The notes under the pieces: generated by a model | What the model saw: the letters and a program-made list of their open reading frames with translations, nothing else | The model's database searches: none | What the model was told of the DNA's origin: nothing | Assembly: GCA_934662525.1 (NCBI GenBank) | Contig: CAKUKJ010000210.1 | Span: 1-5,082 of the forward strand | Length of the DNA: 5,082 nucleotides | Direction of reading: 5' to 3' | Source of the DNA: an uncultured Coriobacteriales bacterium | GTDB lineage: Bacteria; Actinomycetota; Coriobacteriia; Coriobacteriales; UMGS124 | In this document: positions 1 to 5,082 of the stretch, one piece after another | Position numbering within the stretch: the first letter of the stretch is position 1 | How the letters are laid out: each line of letters starts with the position of its first letter | Program-made: the position numbers and the translations under genes

Positions 1-1620
1 GGCTGCGGGAACCTTCGGCAAGCCGGGCATGGTCATGACGCTGCCGGCCAGCACGACGACAAAGCCTGCACCGGCGGAAACCTTGACCTCGCGCACCTGG
101 ATGCGGAAGCCCCGCGGGGCACCGAGCTTGGCGGCATCGTCGGAGAAGCTGTATTGGGTCTTGGCGATGCACACGGGCAAGTTGCCAAAGCCGTTCTCCT
201 TGAGTGCCGCCAGCTGCTTGACGGCGGCAGGGGCGAAATCGACGCCGTCGGCATGGTAGACGCGCGTGGCGACCGCCTCGACGGCCTCCTCAATGCTGGC
301 GCCGTCGGGATAGGCGAAGTGCAGCTCGCTGGGTTGCTCGACCAGACGCAGCACCTCCTGGGCGAGGGCGATGCCGCCTTCGCCTCCTTTGGCCCATACC
401 TCCGAGAGCACGGCGTTGACGCCCTGTTCGGCACAGCAGGACTGAATGAGCTCAAGCTCGGCAACGGTGTCGGTGGGATGGCGGTTGATGGCCACGACGA
501 CCGGCAGCCCGAAGACGTCGGTGAGGTTGGCGACATGCTGAAGCAGGTTGGGCATGCCGGCCGCCAGGGTCTCGAGGTTCTCCTCGTTGAGGTCGGCCTT
601 GGCCACACCGCCGTTCATCTTGAGGGCGCGCGCCGTTGCGACGAGAACGACGGCGTCGGGCGCGATGCCGGCCATGCGGCACTTGATGTCGAGGAACTTC
701 TCGGCGCCCAGGTCGGCGCCGAAGCCGGCCTCGGTCACCGTGATGTCGGAGAGCGCCATGGCCATGCGCGTCGCCATGACCGAGTTGCAGCCGTGGGCGA
801 TGTTGGCGAAGGGGCCGCCGTGCACGAAGGCGGGCGTGCCCTCAAGCGTCTGGACAAGGTTGGGCTTGAGCGCGTCCTTGAGCAGGGCTGCCATGGCCCC
901 AGCCGCCTTGAGCTGGCCGGCAGTGACGGGCTCGCCCGTGTAGGTGTAGCCCACGACGATGCGCGCGAGCCGCTCTTTGAGGTCGGGGATGTCGCGGGCC
1001 AGGCACAGCACGGCCATGACCTCGGAGGCGACCGTGATGTCGAAGCCGTCCTCGCGAGGCGTGCCGTTGGCCTTGCCGCCCAAGCCGTCGACGATGAAGC
1101 GCAGCTGACGGTCGTTCATGTCGACGACGCGCTTCCATGTGATGCGTCGCGGGTCGATGCCAAGGGCGTTGCCCTGCTGGATATGGTTGTCGAGCATGGC
1201 GGCAAGCAGGTTGTTTGCTGCGCCGATGGCATGGAAGTCGCCCGTGAAGTGCAGGTTGATGTCCTCCATGGGGATGACCTGGGCATACCCGCCGCCGGCC
1301 GCCCCACCCTTCACACCGAAGACCGGGCCCAGGCTCGGCTCTCGCAGGGCCACGGCGCACTTCTTGCCCAAGCTCGTCAGGGCGTCGGCCAGGCCGATCG
1401 TCGTGGTCGTCTTGCCCTCGCCGGCAGGCGTGGGGTTGATGGCCGTGACAAGCACGAGCTTGCCGGGCTTGCGGCCAGCCTCACGCAGCAGGTTGTAGTC
1501 AACCTTTGCCTTGTAGGTACCGTAGTTCTCAAGGTACGCCCCGTCGATGCCAAGCTTGGCGGCAATCTCGACGATGGGCTGGGGCGTCACGGACTGGGCG
1601 ATCTCGATATCAGTTGCCAT
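1..1620 (-). CDS. fhs: Formate-tetrahydrofolate ligase (formyl-THF synthetase), C-terminus cut by window edge
   Basis: Fhs joins formate to tetrahydrofolate using ATP, giving 10-formyl-THF in the cytoplasm; this feeds purine and formyl-Met synthesis and, in acetogens, the methyl branch of the Wood-Ljungdahl pathway. The 540 visible residues are colinear with the family. The ATP loop TPAGEGKT is at residues 64-71, the family signature [11 protein letters not shown] at 102-112, the second signature [12 protein letters not shown] at 327-338, HPTDT at 381-385, and the late blocks SAGAGF (515-520) and [12 protein letters not shown] (529-540). Family members are about 556 residues, so only some 15-20 residues are missing at the left edge. 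The ATG at 1620-1618 is preceded by AAAGGGAG (1632-1625) four bases upstream, a slightly short spacing. No frameshift or lost motif is seen. The role in purine synthesis versus acetogenesis cannot be decided from this window. Identity is secure. Confidence 0.98.
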   Translation of the reverse strand, partial: MATDIEIAQSVTPQPIVEIAAKLGIDGAYLENYGTYKAKVDYNLLREAGRKPGKLVLVTAINPTPAGEGKTTTTIGLADALTSLGKKCAVALREPSLGPVFGVKGGAAGGGYAQVIPMEDINLHFTGDFHAIGAANNLLAAMLDNHIQQGNALGIDPRRITWKRVVDMNDRQLRFIVDGLGGKANGTPREDGFDITVASEVMAVLCLARDIPDLKERLARIVVGYTYTGEPVTAGQLKAAGAMAALLKDALKPNLVQTLEGTPAFVHGGPFANIAHGCNSVMATRMAMALSDITVTEAGFGADLGAEKFLDIKCRMAGIAPDAVVLVATARALKMNGGVAKADLNEENLETLAAGMPNLLQHVANLTDVFGLPVVVAINRHPTDTVAELELIQSCCAEQGVNAVLSEVWAKGGEGGIALAQEVLRLVEQPSELHFAYPDGASIEEAVEAVATRVYHADGVDFAPAAVKQLAALKENGFGNLPVCIAKTQYSFSDDAAKLGAPRGFRIQVREVKVSAGAGFVVVLAGSVMTMPGLPKVPAA

Positions 1621-1626
1621 GGAACT

Positions 1627-1641
1627 CCCTTTCTATAAGGG
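1627..1641 (-). promoter_or_regulatory. Small inverted repeat overlapping the fhs Shine-Dalgarno
   Basis: On the minus strand CCCTT, a 5-base loop and AAGGG form a 5-bp stem just upstream of fhs. Its 3' arm overlaps the AAAGGGAG Shine-Dalgarno (1632-1625), so pairing would partly hide the ribosome site. The stem is short and could be chance; a regulatory role is inference only. Confidence 0.3.
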
Positions 1642-1678
1642 GAAACCTCAGGTCTAGTACGCTGGTGCAAGATGTCTA

Positions 1679-1700
1679 GCACAAGCTAACATGCCTGTGC
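1679..1700 (-). repeat. 8-bp inverted repeat in the fhs leader/upstream region
   Basis: Read on the minus strand, GCACAGGC, a 6-base loop (ATGTTA) and GCTTGTGC form an 8-bp stem. As minus-strand RNA every pair can form, one being G-U; as plus-strand RNA that position is an A-C mismatch. This asymmetry fits an RNA structure read in the fhs direction, 59 to 80 bases upstream of the fhs start. No T-run follows, so it is not a classical intrinsic terminator. It may be the end of the upstream unit, a leader hairpin or an operator. No convincing -35/-10 pair for fhs could be found in the surrounding 165-base gap. Confidence 0.45.
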
Positions 1701-1732
1701 GGGCAAAGGGTGCGTGTTTGGTGCACGTCGCA

Positions 1733-1775
1733 CAGACGGTCTGCACGGCGGGGCAATCGGCAACCCACCGCCCCG
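1733..1775. repeat. Dyads downstream of the unknown gene
   Basis: Two inverted repeats lie just past the end of the small unknown gene. CAGAC-G-GTCTG at 1733-1743 is an 11-base dyad, and CGGGGC (1749-1754) pairs with GCCCCG (1770-1775) across a 15-base loop. Either could be RNA structure at the 3' end of the upstream transcript, but neither is followed by a T-run on either strand, so I do not call a terminator. Confidence 0.3.
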
Positions 1776-1785
1776 AATAACCCAG

Positions 1786-2184
1786 CTAGCGCTCAGCGCG
1801 CGCCGAAAGGGCCTCTTGCACCTCGCGCGGGGTGACATCGGGGTCGAATCCATACGCGCAGGCCAAGGCGTCGGCTTGCTCGCGGCGCAGCTCCGCCAGC
1901 TCAGGGCGGTCGCCGTCGTACAGCCCGGCGGCCTGGTTGAGCGCATAGACGCAATACACGACGAGCGTCTCGTCTACGGCCGAGAGCTGCATCATGGCCA
2001 CCAGCGAGGCACTGGAGAGCGCAAGCGCGCACGAGGCGTCCATATCAAGCACCGATCCGACGACACCCTCGAAATCCTCAAGCGCCGTCTGTACCTCACC
2101 GACACGTCGCGCCTCTATGCCATGGAGCACGGCCTCGCAGAACCGGGCGATCATGTCCATCAGGTAGTCGCTTTTGATTGACAC
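1786..2184 (-). CDS. Small helical protein of unknown function
   Basis: This 132-residue protein is not one I can assign a function. It has no signal peptide, no clear membrane segment, no metal or nucleotide motif, and only three scattered cysteines (16, 52, 78). Residues 3-110 look almost entirely helical with regularly spaced hydrophobic residues; the start (IKSDYLMDMIARF), an LSSASLVAMMQLS stretch near 56-68, and a YCVYALNQAAGLYDGD segment at 77-92 recall, from memory only, the small TPR-like DUF6483 family. The C-terminal tail (residues 113-132) is charged. The GTG start at 2184-2182 is chosen because AGGGAG (2199-2194) lies nine bases upstream; the next in-frame ATG is codon 9. It follows ruvB by 63 bases on the same strand and may be cotranscribed with ruvCAB. 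Codon use matches its neighbours. That it is a real gene is likely; the family is a guess. Confidence 0.8.
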   Translation of the reverse strand: MSIKSDYLMDMIARFCEAVLHGIEARRVGEVQTALEDFEGVVGSVLDMDASCALALSSASLVAMMQLSAVDETLVVYCVYALNQAAGLYDGDRPELAELRREQADALACAYGFDPDVTPREVQEALSARAER

Positions 2185-2202
2185 GTCCCATCACTCCCTC
2201 TC

Positions 2203-2211
2203 TATATATAT
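2203..2211. other. Alternating TA tract in the ruvB-unknown gene gap
   Basis: A 9-base run of alternating T and A stands out in otherwise GC-rich DNA, directly upstream of the Shine-Dalgarno of the small unknown gene. It contains TATATA, which resembles a -10 hexamer, but a start site 6-7 bases downstream would fall inside the Shine-Dalgarno, and no good -35 lies 16-18 bases upstream. A promoter here is therefore doubtful. Confidence 0.25.
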
Positions 2212-2229
2212 GAGACATACGCGATGACA

Positions 2230-2256
2230 CAGGCCGGCGGCGCGGCCCTAGGCCTG
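2230..2256 (-). repeat. GC-rich inverted repeat spanning the ruvB stop codon
   Basis: CAGGCC (2230-2235 on plus) pairs with GGCCTG (2251-2256) around a 15-base GC-rich loop, and the ruvB TAG stop lies inside it. On RNA this is a stable hairpin at the ruvB 3' end, but no T-run follows. It may slow or partly stop transcription, or protect the ruvCAB mRNA 3' end. In DNA this GC-rich it may also be chance. Confidence 0.35.
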
Positions 2257-3318
2257 CCCGTCCTCGTCGCCAGCCACCGGAAGCCCCAAGTGCTCAAAAG
2301 CCCGCGGCGTCGCCACGCGGCCCTTGGGCGTGCGGTTGATGAGACCTTGCTGGAGCAGGAACGGCTCGTAGACGTCTTCGAGCGTCGAGGCATCCTCGCC
2401 CACGGCACTCGCCAGCGTAGACAGACCCACAGGCCTGCCCATGAACGTCTGGGCAAGCGTGGAGAGGATCTTGTTGTCCATCCAATCCAGCCCCATCTCG
2501 TCGACTTCGAAGAAACTGAGGGCGTCTGCAGCCACGTCGGCCCCGATGACTCCCGAGGCGTGCACCTGCGCATAGTCGCGCACGCGTTTGAGCAAGCGGT
2601 TTGCCAAGCGCGGCGTTCCACGGCTGCGCGATGCGATTTGAGCCGCCCCCTGCTCGTCGATGGCGACGCCCAAGATGCCGGCGGAGCGCATGACGATCTG
2701 GGTAAGCTCTGGGGGCGCATAATAGTCCAGACGCGAGATAATGCCGAACCTGTCGCGCAAGGGACCGGTGAGCAGGCCGGAGCGCGTCGTGGCGCCGACA
2801 AGCGTGAATCGGGGCAGGTCGAGGCGGATGGAGCGGGCCGCAGGGCCCTTGCCGATGACGATGTCAAGGTAGAAGTCTTCCATCGCCGGATAGAAGACTT
2901 CCTCCACCGCATGGTTCAGGCGGTGGATCTCGTCGACGAAGAGGACGTCGCCCTCCTGCAGGTTCGTGAGAATGGCAGCCAAGTCGCCCGTGCGTTCGAT
3001 GGCGGGGCCGGAGGTGCACTTGATCTGCGCGCCCATCTCGTTGGCCACGATGGTGGCGAGCGTCGTCTTGCCCAGGCCGGGCGGGCCGAAAAAGAGCAGG
3101 TGATCGAGGCACTCGCCGCGCTGCTTCGCCGCCTCGATGGCAACGCGCAACGTCTGCTTCACGCGTTCCTGGCCCACATAGTCCTCAAGAAGCTGCGGGC
3201 GCAACTTGCGGTCGACGTCGAGGTCGTCGGGCGTGAGCTCGGGCGTCACCGCACGCCCTGAGGCAGAAGGCGCGGCAGGGGCGTCGGCCCAAAGGTCCTG
3301 TTTGTCTGCTTCCCACAT
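2248..3318 (-). CDS. ruvB: Holliday junction branch migration ATPase RuvB
   Basis: RuvB is the hexameric AAA+ motor that pumps DNA through a RuvA-bound Holliday junction during recombinational repair. The 356 residues show the full motif set: [12 protein letters not shown] at 39-50, Walker A GPPGLGKT at 78-85, Walker B LFVDEIH at 126-132, sensor 1 [10 protein letters not shown] at 175-184, the arginine-finger region RDRFG at 188-192, sensor 2 RGTPRLANR at 233-241, and the C-terminal winged helix with [10 protein letters not shown] at 325-334. It is some 20 residues longer than E. coli RuvB, mostly an acidic, Ala/Pro-rich N-terminal lead (residues 1-36), with a short acidic tail after LGLPV. 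The ATG at 3318-3316 lies six bases after the ruvA stop; GGGAG (3333-3329), inside the end of ruvA, is ten bases upstream, so translation is probably coupled. Identity is certain. Confidence 0.99.
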   Translation of the reverse strand: MWEADKQDLWADAPAAPSASGRAVTPELTPDDLDVDRKLRPQLLEDYVGQERVKQTLRVAIEAAKQRGECLDHLLFFGPPGLGKTTLATIVANEMGAQIKCTSGPAIERTGDLAAILTNLQEGDVLFVDEIHRLNHAVEEVFYPAMEDFYLDIVIGKGPAARSIRLDLPRFTLVGATTRSGLLTGPLRDRFGIISRLDYYAPPELTQIVMRSAGILGVAIDEQGAAQIASRSRGTPRLANRLLKRVRDYAQVHASGVIGADVAADALSFFEVDEMGLDWMDNKILSTLAQTFMGRPVGLSTLASAVGEDASTLEDVYEPFLLQQGLINRTPKGRVATPRAFEHLGLPVAGDEDGQA

Positions 3319-3324
3319 CGTGTC

Positions 3325-3933
3325 TTAGCTCCCGAGGCGCTTGAGGGCGAACCTGACGGCCGCCGAGGTGTCCGCGGCAGGCCCATCATAACCGTTGAGC
3401 GCCGCCTCGCACTCGGCCGAGGTGAACCCCATCGAAAGAAGAGCCTCGGTCGCCTCCTCGACGGCCGAGTCCGCCGGGGCGGGCGGCGCCGATAGCTGCG
3501 AGGCAGCGATGCGGGTGGGGGCCTGCTTGCCCAGCGAGTCCTTGAGCTCCAGTATCATGCGCGAGGCGGTCTTCTTGCCCACGCCAGGCACGCCGGCCAT
3601 ACGCTTCTCGTCCCCTGCCGCCACGACCTCGCGCAGGGCGTCGGGCGTGAAGGTGCTGAGCACGGAGAGCGCCAGCTTGGGGCCCACGCCCGAGACGCCC
3701 AGGAGCTTGTCGAACACCGCGCGCTCGTCCGTCGTGGCAAAGCCGTAGAGCGTCATTGCGTCGTCGCGCACCTGCATGCGCGTGTAGACCAGGCATTCCT
3801 GCTCCTCGCCGGGAGCAGGCAGGCCGGCGGCTGTGGAGGTGGACACACCGCACTCGAACCCCACCCCGCCCACGTCGACGACAATGCCGAAGGCCGACTT
3901 CTGCGCTATGCGACCCCTGAGATGCGAAATCAA
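3325..3933 (-). CDS. ruvA: Holliday junction DNA-binding protein RuvA
   Basis: RuvA binds the four-way junction as a tetramer or octamer, holds it open and loads RuvB. The 202-residue length is normal for the family. Residues 1-65 form the OB-fold domain (starting MISHLRGRI), and the two helix-hairpin-helix motifs are visible as LGVSGVGPK (78-86) and AGVPGVGKK (113-121). A Pro/Ala-rich linker (about 138-155) leads to the C-terminal UBA-like domain III (157-201), which contacts RuvB; this carries the usual ALLSMGFTSAECEAAL pattern. The start is TTG at 3933-3931, which overlaps the ruvC TGA stop as TTGA. It is supported by GGGG in AAAGGGG (3949-3943) nine bases upstream and by the conserved MIxxLRGxI beginning. 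The overlap suggests translational coupling with ruvC. Identity is certain. Confidence 0.99.
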   Translation of the reverse strand: MISHLRGRIAQKSAFGIVVDVGGVGFECGVSTSTAAGLPAPGEEQECLVYTRMQVRDDAMTLYGFATTDERAVFDKLLGVSGVGPKLALSVLSTFTPDALREVVAAGDEKRMAGVPGVGKKTASRMILELKDSLGKQAPTRIAASQLSAPPAPADSAVEEATEALLSMGFTSAECEAALNGYDGPAADTSAAVRFALKRLGS

Positions 3934-4475
3934 AGCCTCGTTCCCCTTTCACGATAAGCGCTGGCAGACGGTCTTGAGAGGTTTTGGGCCCGGCTCATGG
4001 AGCGCCAAGCTGCCAAGTGGGCATGACAAATGGCCGCAGCAAGCGCATCGGCGGCGTGGTCGGGCTTGGGCTCCTGCTCCAGATGGAGGAGGCTCTTGAC
4101 CATATACTGCACCTGCTGCTTGTCTGCCGCGCCCGTGCCGGCCACAGCCTGCTTGATCTGCATGGGCGTGTACTCTCCCACCTCCAGGCCGCACCCCGTG
4201 CACGCCACGAGGGCCGCACCGCGTGCCTGGGCGGTCGCAATGGCACTTTGGGCGTTGGAGCAGAAAAAAACCTCCTCGATGGCGACTTCCATGGGGCTGT
4301 AGCGCATGATGACCTCGGCAATCTCGTCGTGGATGCGCTTCAGCCTCATCGGCAGCGTGAGGCCCTTGTCGGTATGGACGCAGCCATAGGCACGCGCCCG
4401 CACCTGCGAGCCGCGCGACTCGATGACGCCCCAACCGGTGTTGGCAAGACCGGGGTCGATGCCGAGAATGACCAC
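3930..4475 (-). CDS. ruvC: Holliday junction resolvase RuvC
   Basis: RuvC is the dimeric, metal-dependent endonuclease with an RNase H-like fold that nicks opposite strands of the Holliday junction. In this 181-residue protein the acidic site is visible: D7 in LGIDPG, E67 in AIEEVFF, and the late HAADALA block with H140 and D143. The third site residue is His, as in Thermus RuvC, rather than the Asp of E. coli; this is a known family variant and not a defect. A basic, probably disordered tail (about 158-181) follows the core. The start is GTG at 4475-4473, forced by the conserved VILGIDPG beginning; no in-frame ATG, GTG or TTG is close upstream. The nearest Shine-Dalgarno (GAGG, 4491-4488) is 12 bases away, rather far, so initiation may be weak. 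It is first in the ruvC-ruvA-ruvB operon. Identity is certain. Confidence 0.99.
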   Translation of the reverse strand: MVILGIDPGLANTGWGVIESRGSQVRARAYGCVHTDKGLTLPMRLKRIHDEIAEVIMRYSPMEVAIEEVFFCSNAQSAIATAQARGAALVACTGCGLEVGEYTPMQIKQAVAGTGAADKQQVQYMVKSLLHLEQEPKPDHAADALAAAICHAHLAAWRSMSRAQNLSRPSASAYRERGTRL

Positions 4476-4502
4476 GGGCAGGCACGTCCTCTCTTGGAAT
4501 CG

Positions 4503-4521
4503 CCAGGCTGCAACCGCCTGG
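4503..4521 (-). promoter_or_regulatory. Hairpin in the ruvC leader
   Basis: CCAGGC and GCCTGG form a perfect 6-bp inverted repeat with a 7-base loop, starting 28 bases upstream of the ruvC start. On the minus strand its first arm can instead pair with CTGG at 4528-4525, giving a smaller 4-bp hairpin with a 3-base loop, so the two folds exclude each other. This could be leader RNA structure controlling ruvC or a protein site; no T-run marks it as a terminator. The function is inference. Confidence 0.4.
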
Positions 4522-4549
4522 ATGCCAGCAGATTCGATTGCATTGCCCC

Positions 4550-4555
4550 ATTTTA
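4550..4555 (-). promoter_or_regulatory. Possible -10 element for ruvCAB
   Basis: TAAAAT on the minus strand matches five of six bases of the -10 consensus and stands out in GC-rich DNA about 75 bases upstream of ruvC. The hexamers 16-18 bases further upstream are GC-rich and do not look like a -35, so this is only a candidate. It would place the ruvC leader hairpin inside the transcript. Confidence 0.3.
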
Positions 4556-4564
4556 GGCTACCTT

Positions 4565-4588
4565 GCCCCCTCGGGGCCGTTGCATGCA
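4565..4588. repeat. Short dyads in the divergent intergenic region
   Basis: GCCCC-CTC-GGGGC (4565-4577) is a perfect 5-bp inverted repeat, and TGCATGCA (4581-4588) is an 8-base palindrome. They lie between the two outward-facing genes, about midway between the two -10-like hexamers, where a regulator of either gene could bind. No known operator is recognised. Confidence 0.25.
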
Positions 4589-4625
4589 GGCTTCAAATCA
4601 GGGCCCGCAAAAAAACTGAGCCTTT

Positions 4626-4648
4626 TGCCGCATATCGGCATGTACAAT
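4626..4648 (+). promoter_or_regulatory. Inverted repeat plus -10-like hexamer upstream of the flavoprotein gene
   Basis: TGCCG and CGGCA around a 5-base centre (4626-4640) form a dyad that ends two bases before TACAAT (4643-4648), a five-of-six match to the -10 consensus. No good -35 hexamer is seen 16-18 bases upstream of TACAAT. A dyad filling the spacer of a promoter with a poor -35 would suit control by a bound regulator. A 7-A run (4609-4615) lies further upstream. The call rests on pattern only. Confidence 0.4.
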
Positions 4649-4725
4649 GGGCAACCGTTCAATCGGGTTTTTCGGCCGCTCGCCACAACGGGGGCCGCAG
4701 GGCCGGGCACGCAGAACCGCGCGAC

Positions 4726-4731
4726 AAGGAG
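4726..4731 (+). promoter_or_regulatory. Ribosome binding site of the flavoprotein gene
   Basis: AAGGAG, a near-perfect Shine-Dalgarno, lies seven bases before the TTG at 4739. It decides the start over the in-frame ATG at 4640, which has no such site. Confidence 0.75.
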
Positions 4732-4738
4732 CACCGCT

Positions 4739-5082
4739 TTGCAGACATCCGAGCAGGCAACCGCAAACAGCCAAAACGCCCACTCGAACGCAGAATACGA
4801 CCTCGTCGTCGTGGGGGCAGGGCCGTCCGGCGTCATGGCAGCACGGCAAGCGGCCCAAGCAGGGCTGCGCGTCTTGCTGCTGGAAAGCTCGGCCCTGCCT
4901 CGCCGCAAGAGCTGTGGGGGCATGCTCAACGCATATGCCCAAAGGTTCCTCGAAGACGTCGCCCCGCTGCCCCATGACATGGTGCTCGACCCAGCATGGG
5001 TGCACTTCCGCTACTACGATTGGGACCGCAAGATCAAAAAGCCCTGCTCGTTGCGCTTTGCCAACGTCGACCGCGCGCGCTT
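4739..5082 (+). CDS. FAD-dependent oxidoreductase, geranylgeranyl-reductase type, N-terminal part
   Basis: The 114 visible codons begin an FAD-binding protein that runs off the right edge. After an 18-residue polar Q/N/A/S/T-rich lead comes the Rossmann start YDLVVVGAGPSG (20-31), with the dinucleotide loop GAGPSG at 26-31 and the ribose-binding acid E49 ending the second strand (VLLLE). A PRRKSCGGML block (54-63) follows; its CGG is typical of the geranylgeranyl-reductase/COG0644 group, where it lies near the flavin. The family reduces isoprenoid double bonds in archaeal and chlorophyll pathways, but many anaerobe members have no known substrate, so no specific reaction is claimed. The start is TTG at 4739, supported by AAGGAG seven bases upstream; an in-frame ATG at 4640 would add 33 codons of unlikely sequence and overlaps a -10-like element. 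The gene diverges from ruvC. FAD binding is near certain; the subfamily is likely. Confidence 0.85.
   Translation, partial: MQTSEQATANSQNAHSNAEYDLVVVGAGPSGVMAARQAAQAGLRVLLLESSALPRRKSCGGMLNAYAQRFLEDVAPLPHDMVLDPAWVHFRYYDWDRKIKKPCSLRFANVDRAR

Noticed and set aside
154..1638. A long open frame (494 codons) on the plus strand
   Set aside because: It lies opposite fhs, whose protein is unmistakable. Its translation is a low-complexity shadow rich in G, D, V, A and R, as expected opposite a GC-rich gene, and no recognisable domain is present.
1749..1775. An intrinsic terminator for the ruv/unknown-gene transcript
   Set aside because: The 6-bp GC stem has a 15-base loop and no T-run on either side.
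1621..1785. A tetrahydrofolate riboswitch upstream of fhs
   Set aside because: The gap has hairpins but not the conserved core blocks I recall for the THF aptamer. A covariance-model scan would settle it.
2224..3261. A 345-codon open frame on the plus strand opposite ruvB
   Set aside because: It is a GC-driven antisense shadow of ruvB with no recognisable motif and no convincing ribosome site.
4607..4640. An intrinsic terminator on the minus strand using the T7 run at 4615-4609
   Set aside because: The TGCCG/CGGCA stem is separated from the T-run by more than 15 bases, so the geometry is wrong; there is also no gene upstream on that strand within the window to terminate.
4653..4672. A mini hairpin followed by T5 in the flavoprotein leader, as a possible attenuator
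   Set aside because: The stem is four pairs plus one across a bulge, and it would begin almost at the inferred transcription start, leaving no room for attenuation.
4476..4738. An SOS box (LexA site) upstream of ruvC
   Set aside because: No copy of the CGAAC-N4-GTTCG type dyad is visible. The nearest look-alike, CGAAC at 4784-4788, lacks the second half and lies inside the flavoprotein gene.
1..5082. Mobile elements, CRISPR arrays, tRNA or rRNA genes, defence systems
   Set aside because: No transposase, integrase, repeat-spacer pattern, cloverleaf or rRNA segment was seen. The coding content is core metabolism and DNA repair of uniform composition.

Overview
The window is GC-rich, densely coded DNA whose start codons are mostly not ATG (two GTG, two TTG and two ATG among six genes), with purine-rich Shine-Dalgarno sites. 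Formate-tetrahydrofolate ligase next to a divergent geranylgeranyl-reductase-type flavoprotein of the kind common in anaerobes, together with the protein sequences, suggests a high-GC anaerobic Gram-positive, most likely an actinobacterium of the Coriobacteriia type. The taxonomic guess comes from memory of protein sequences and was not checked by a search.

Layout. Positions 1-1620 (minus) hold nearly all of fhs, which loses only about its last 15-20 codons at the left edge. Positions 1621-1785 are an intergenic gap with several short inverted repeats. Positions 1786-2184 (minus) encode a small, probably all-helical protein of unknown function. Positions 2248-4475 (minus) hold the complete Holliday-junction set in the order ruvC-ruvA-ruvB; ruvC and ruvA overlap by 3 bases and ruvA and ruvB are 6 bases apart, so this is clearly one operon. 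Positions 4476-4738 are a 263-base divergent intergenic region. From 4739 to the right edge (plus) lies the N-terminal part of an FAD-dependent oxidoreductase that continues beyond the window.

How the genes work together. RuvA tetramers bind the four-way junction, RuvB hexamers drive branch migration, and RuvC cuts the junction; the three are made from one transcript. The small unknown gene starts 63 bases after ruvB on the same strand and may be read through from it. fhs (one-carbon metabolism) lies 165 bases further on, with its own Shine-Dalgarno site and a leader containing hairpins, so it is probably a separate unit. The flavoprotein is transcribed away from ruvC.

Most of the window is ordinary core-genome content. 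I found no mobile element, CRISPR array, RNA gene, toxin-antitoxin pair or defence locus. The points worth a second look are modest: the unknown helical protein, the hairpins in the fhs and ruvC leaders, and an inverted repeat abutting a -10-like hexamer in front of the flavoprotein gene.
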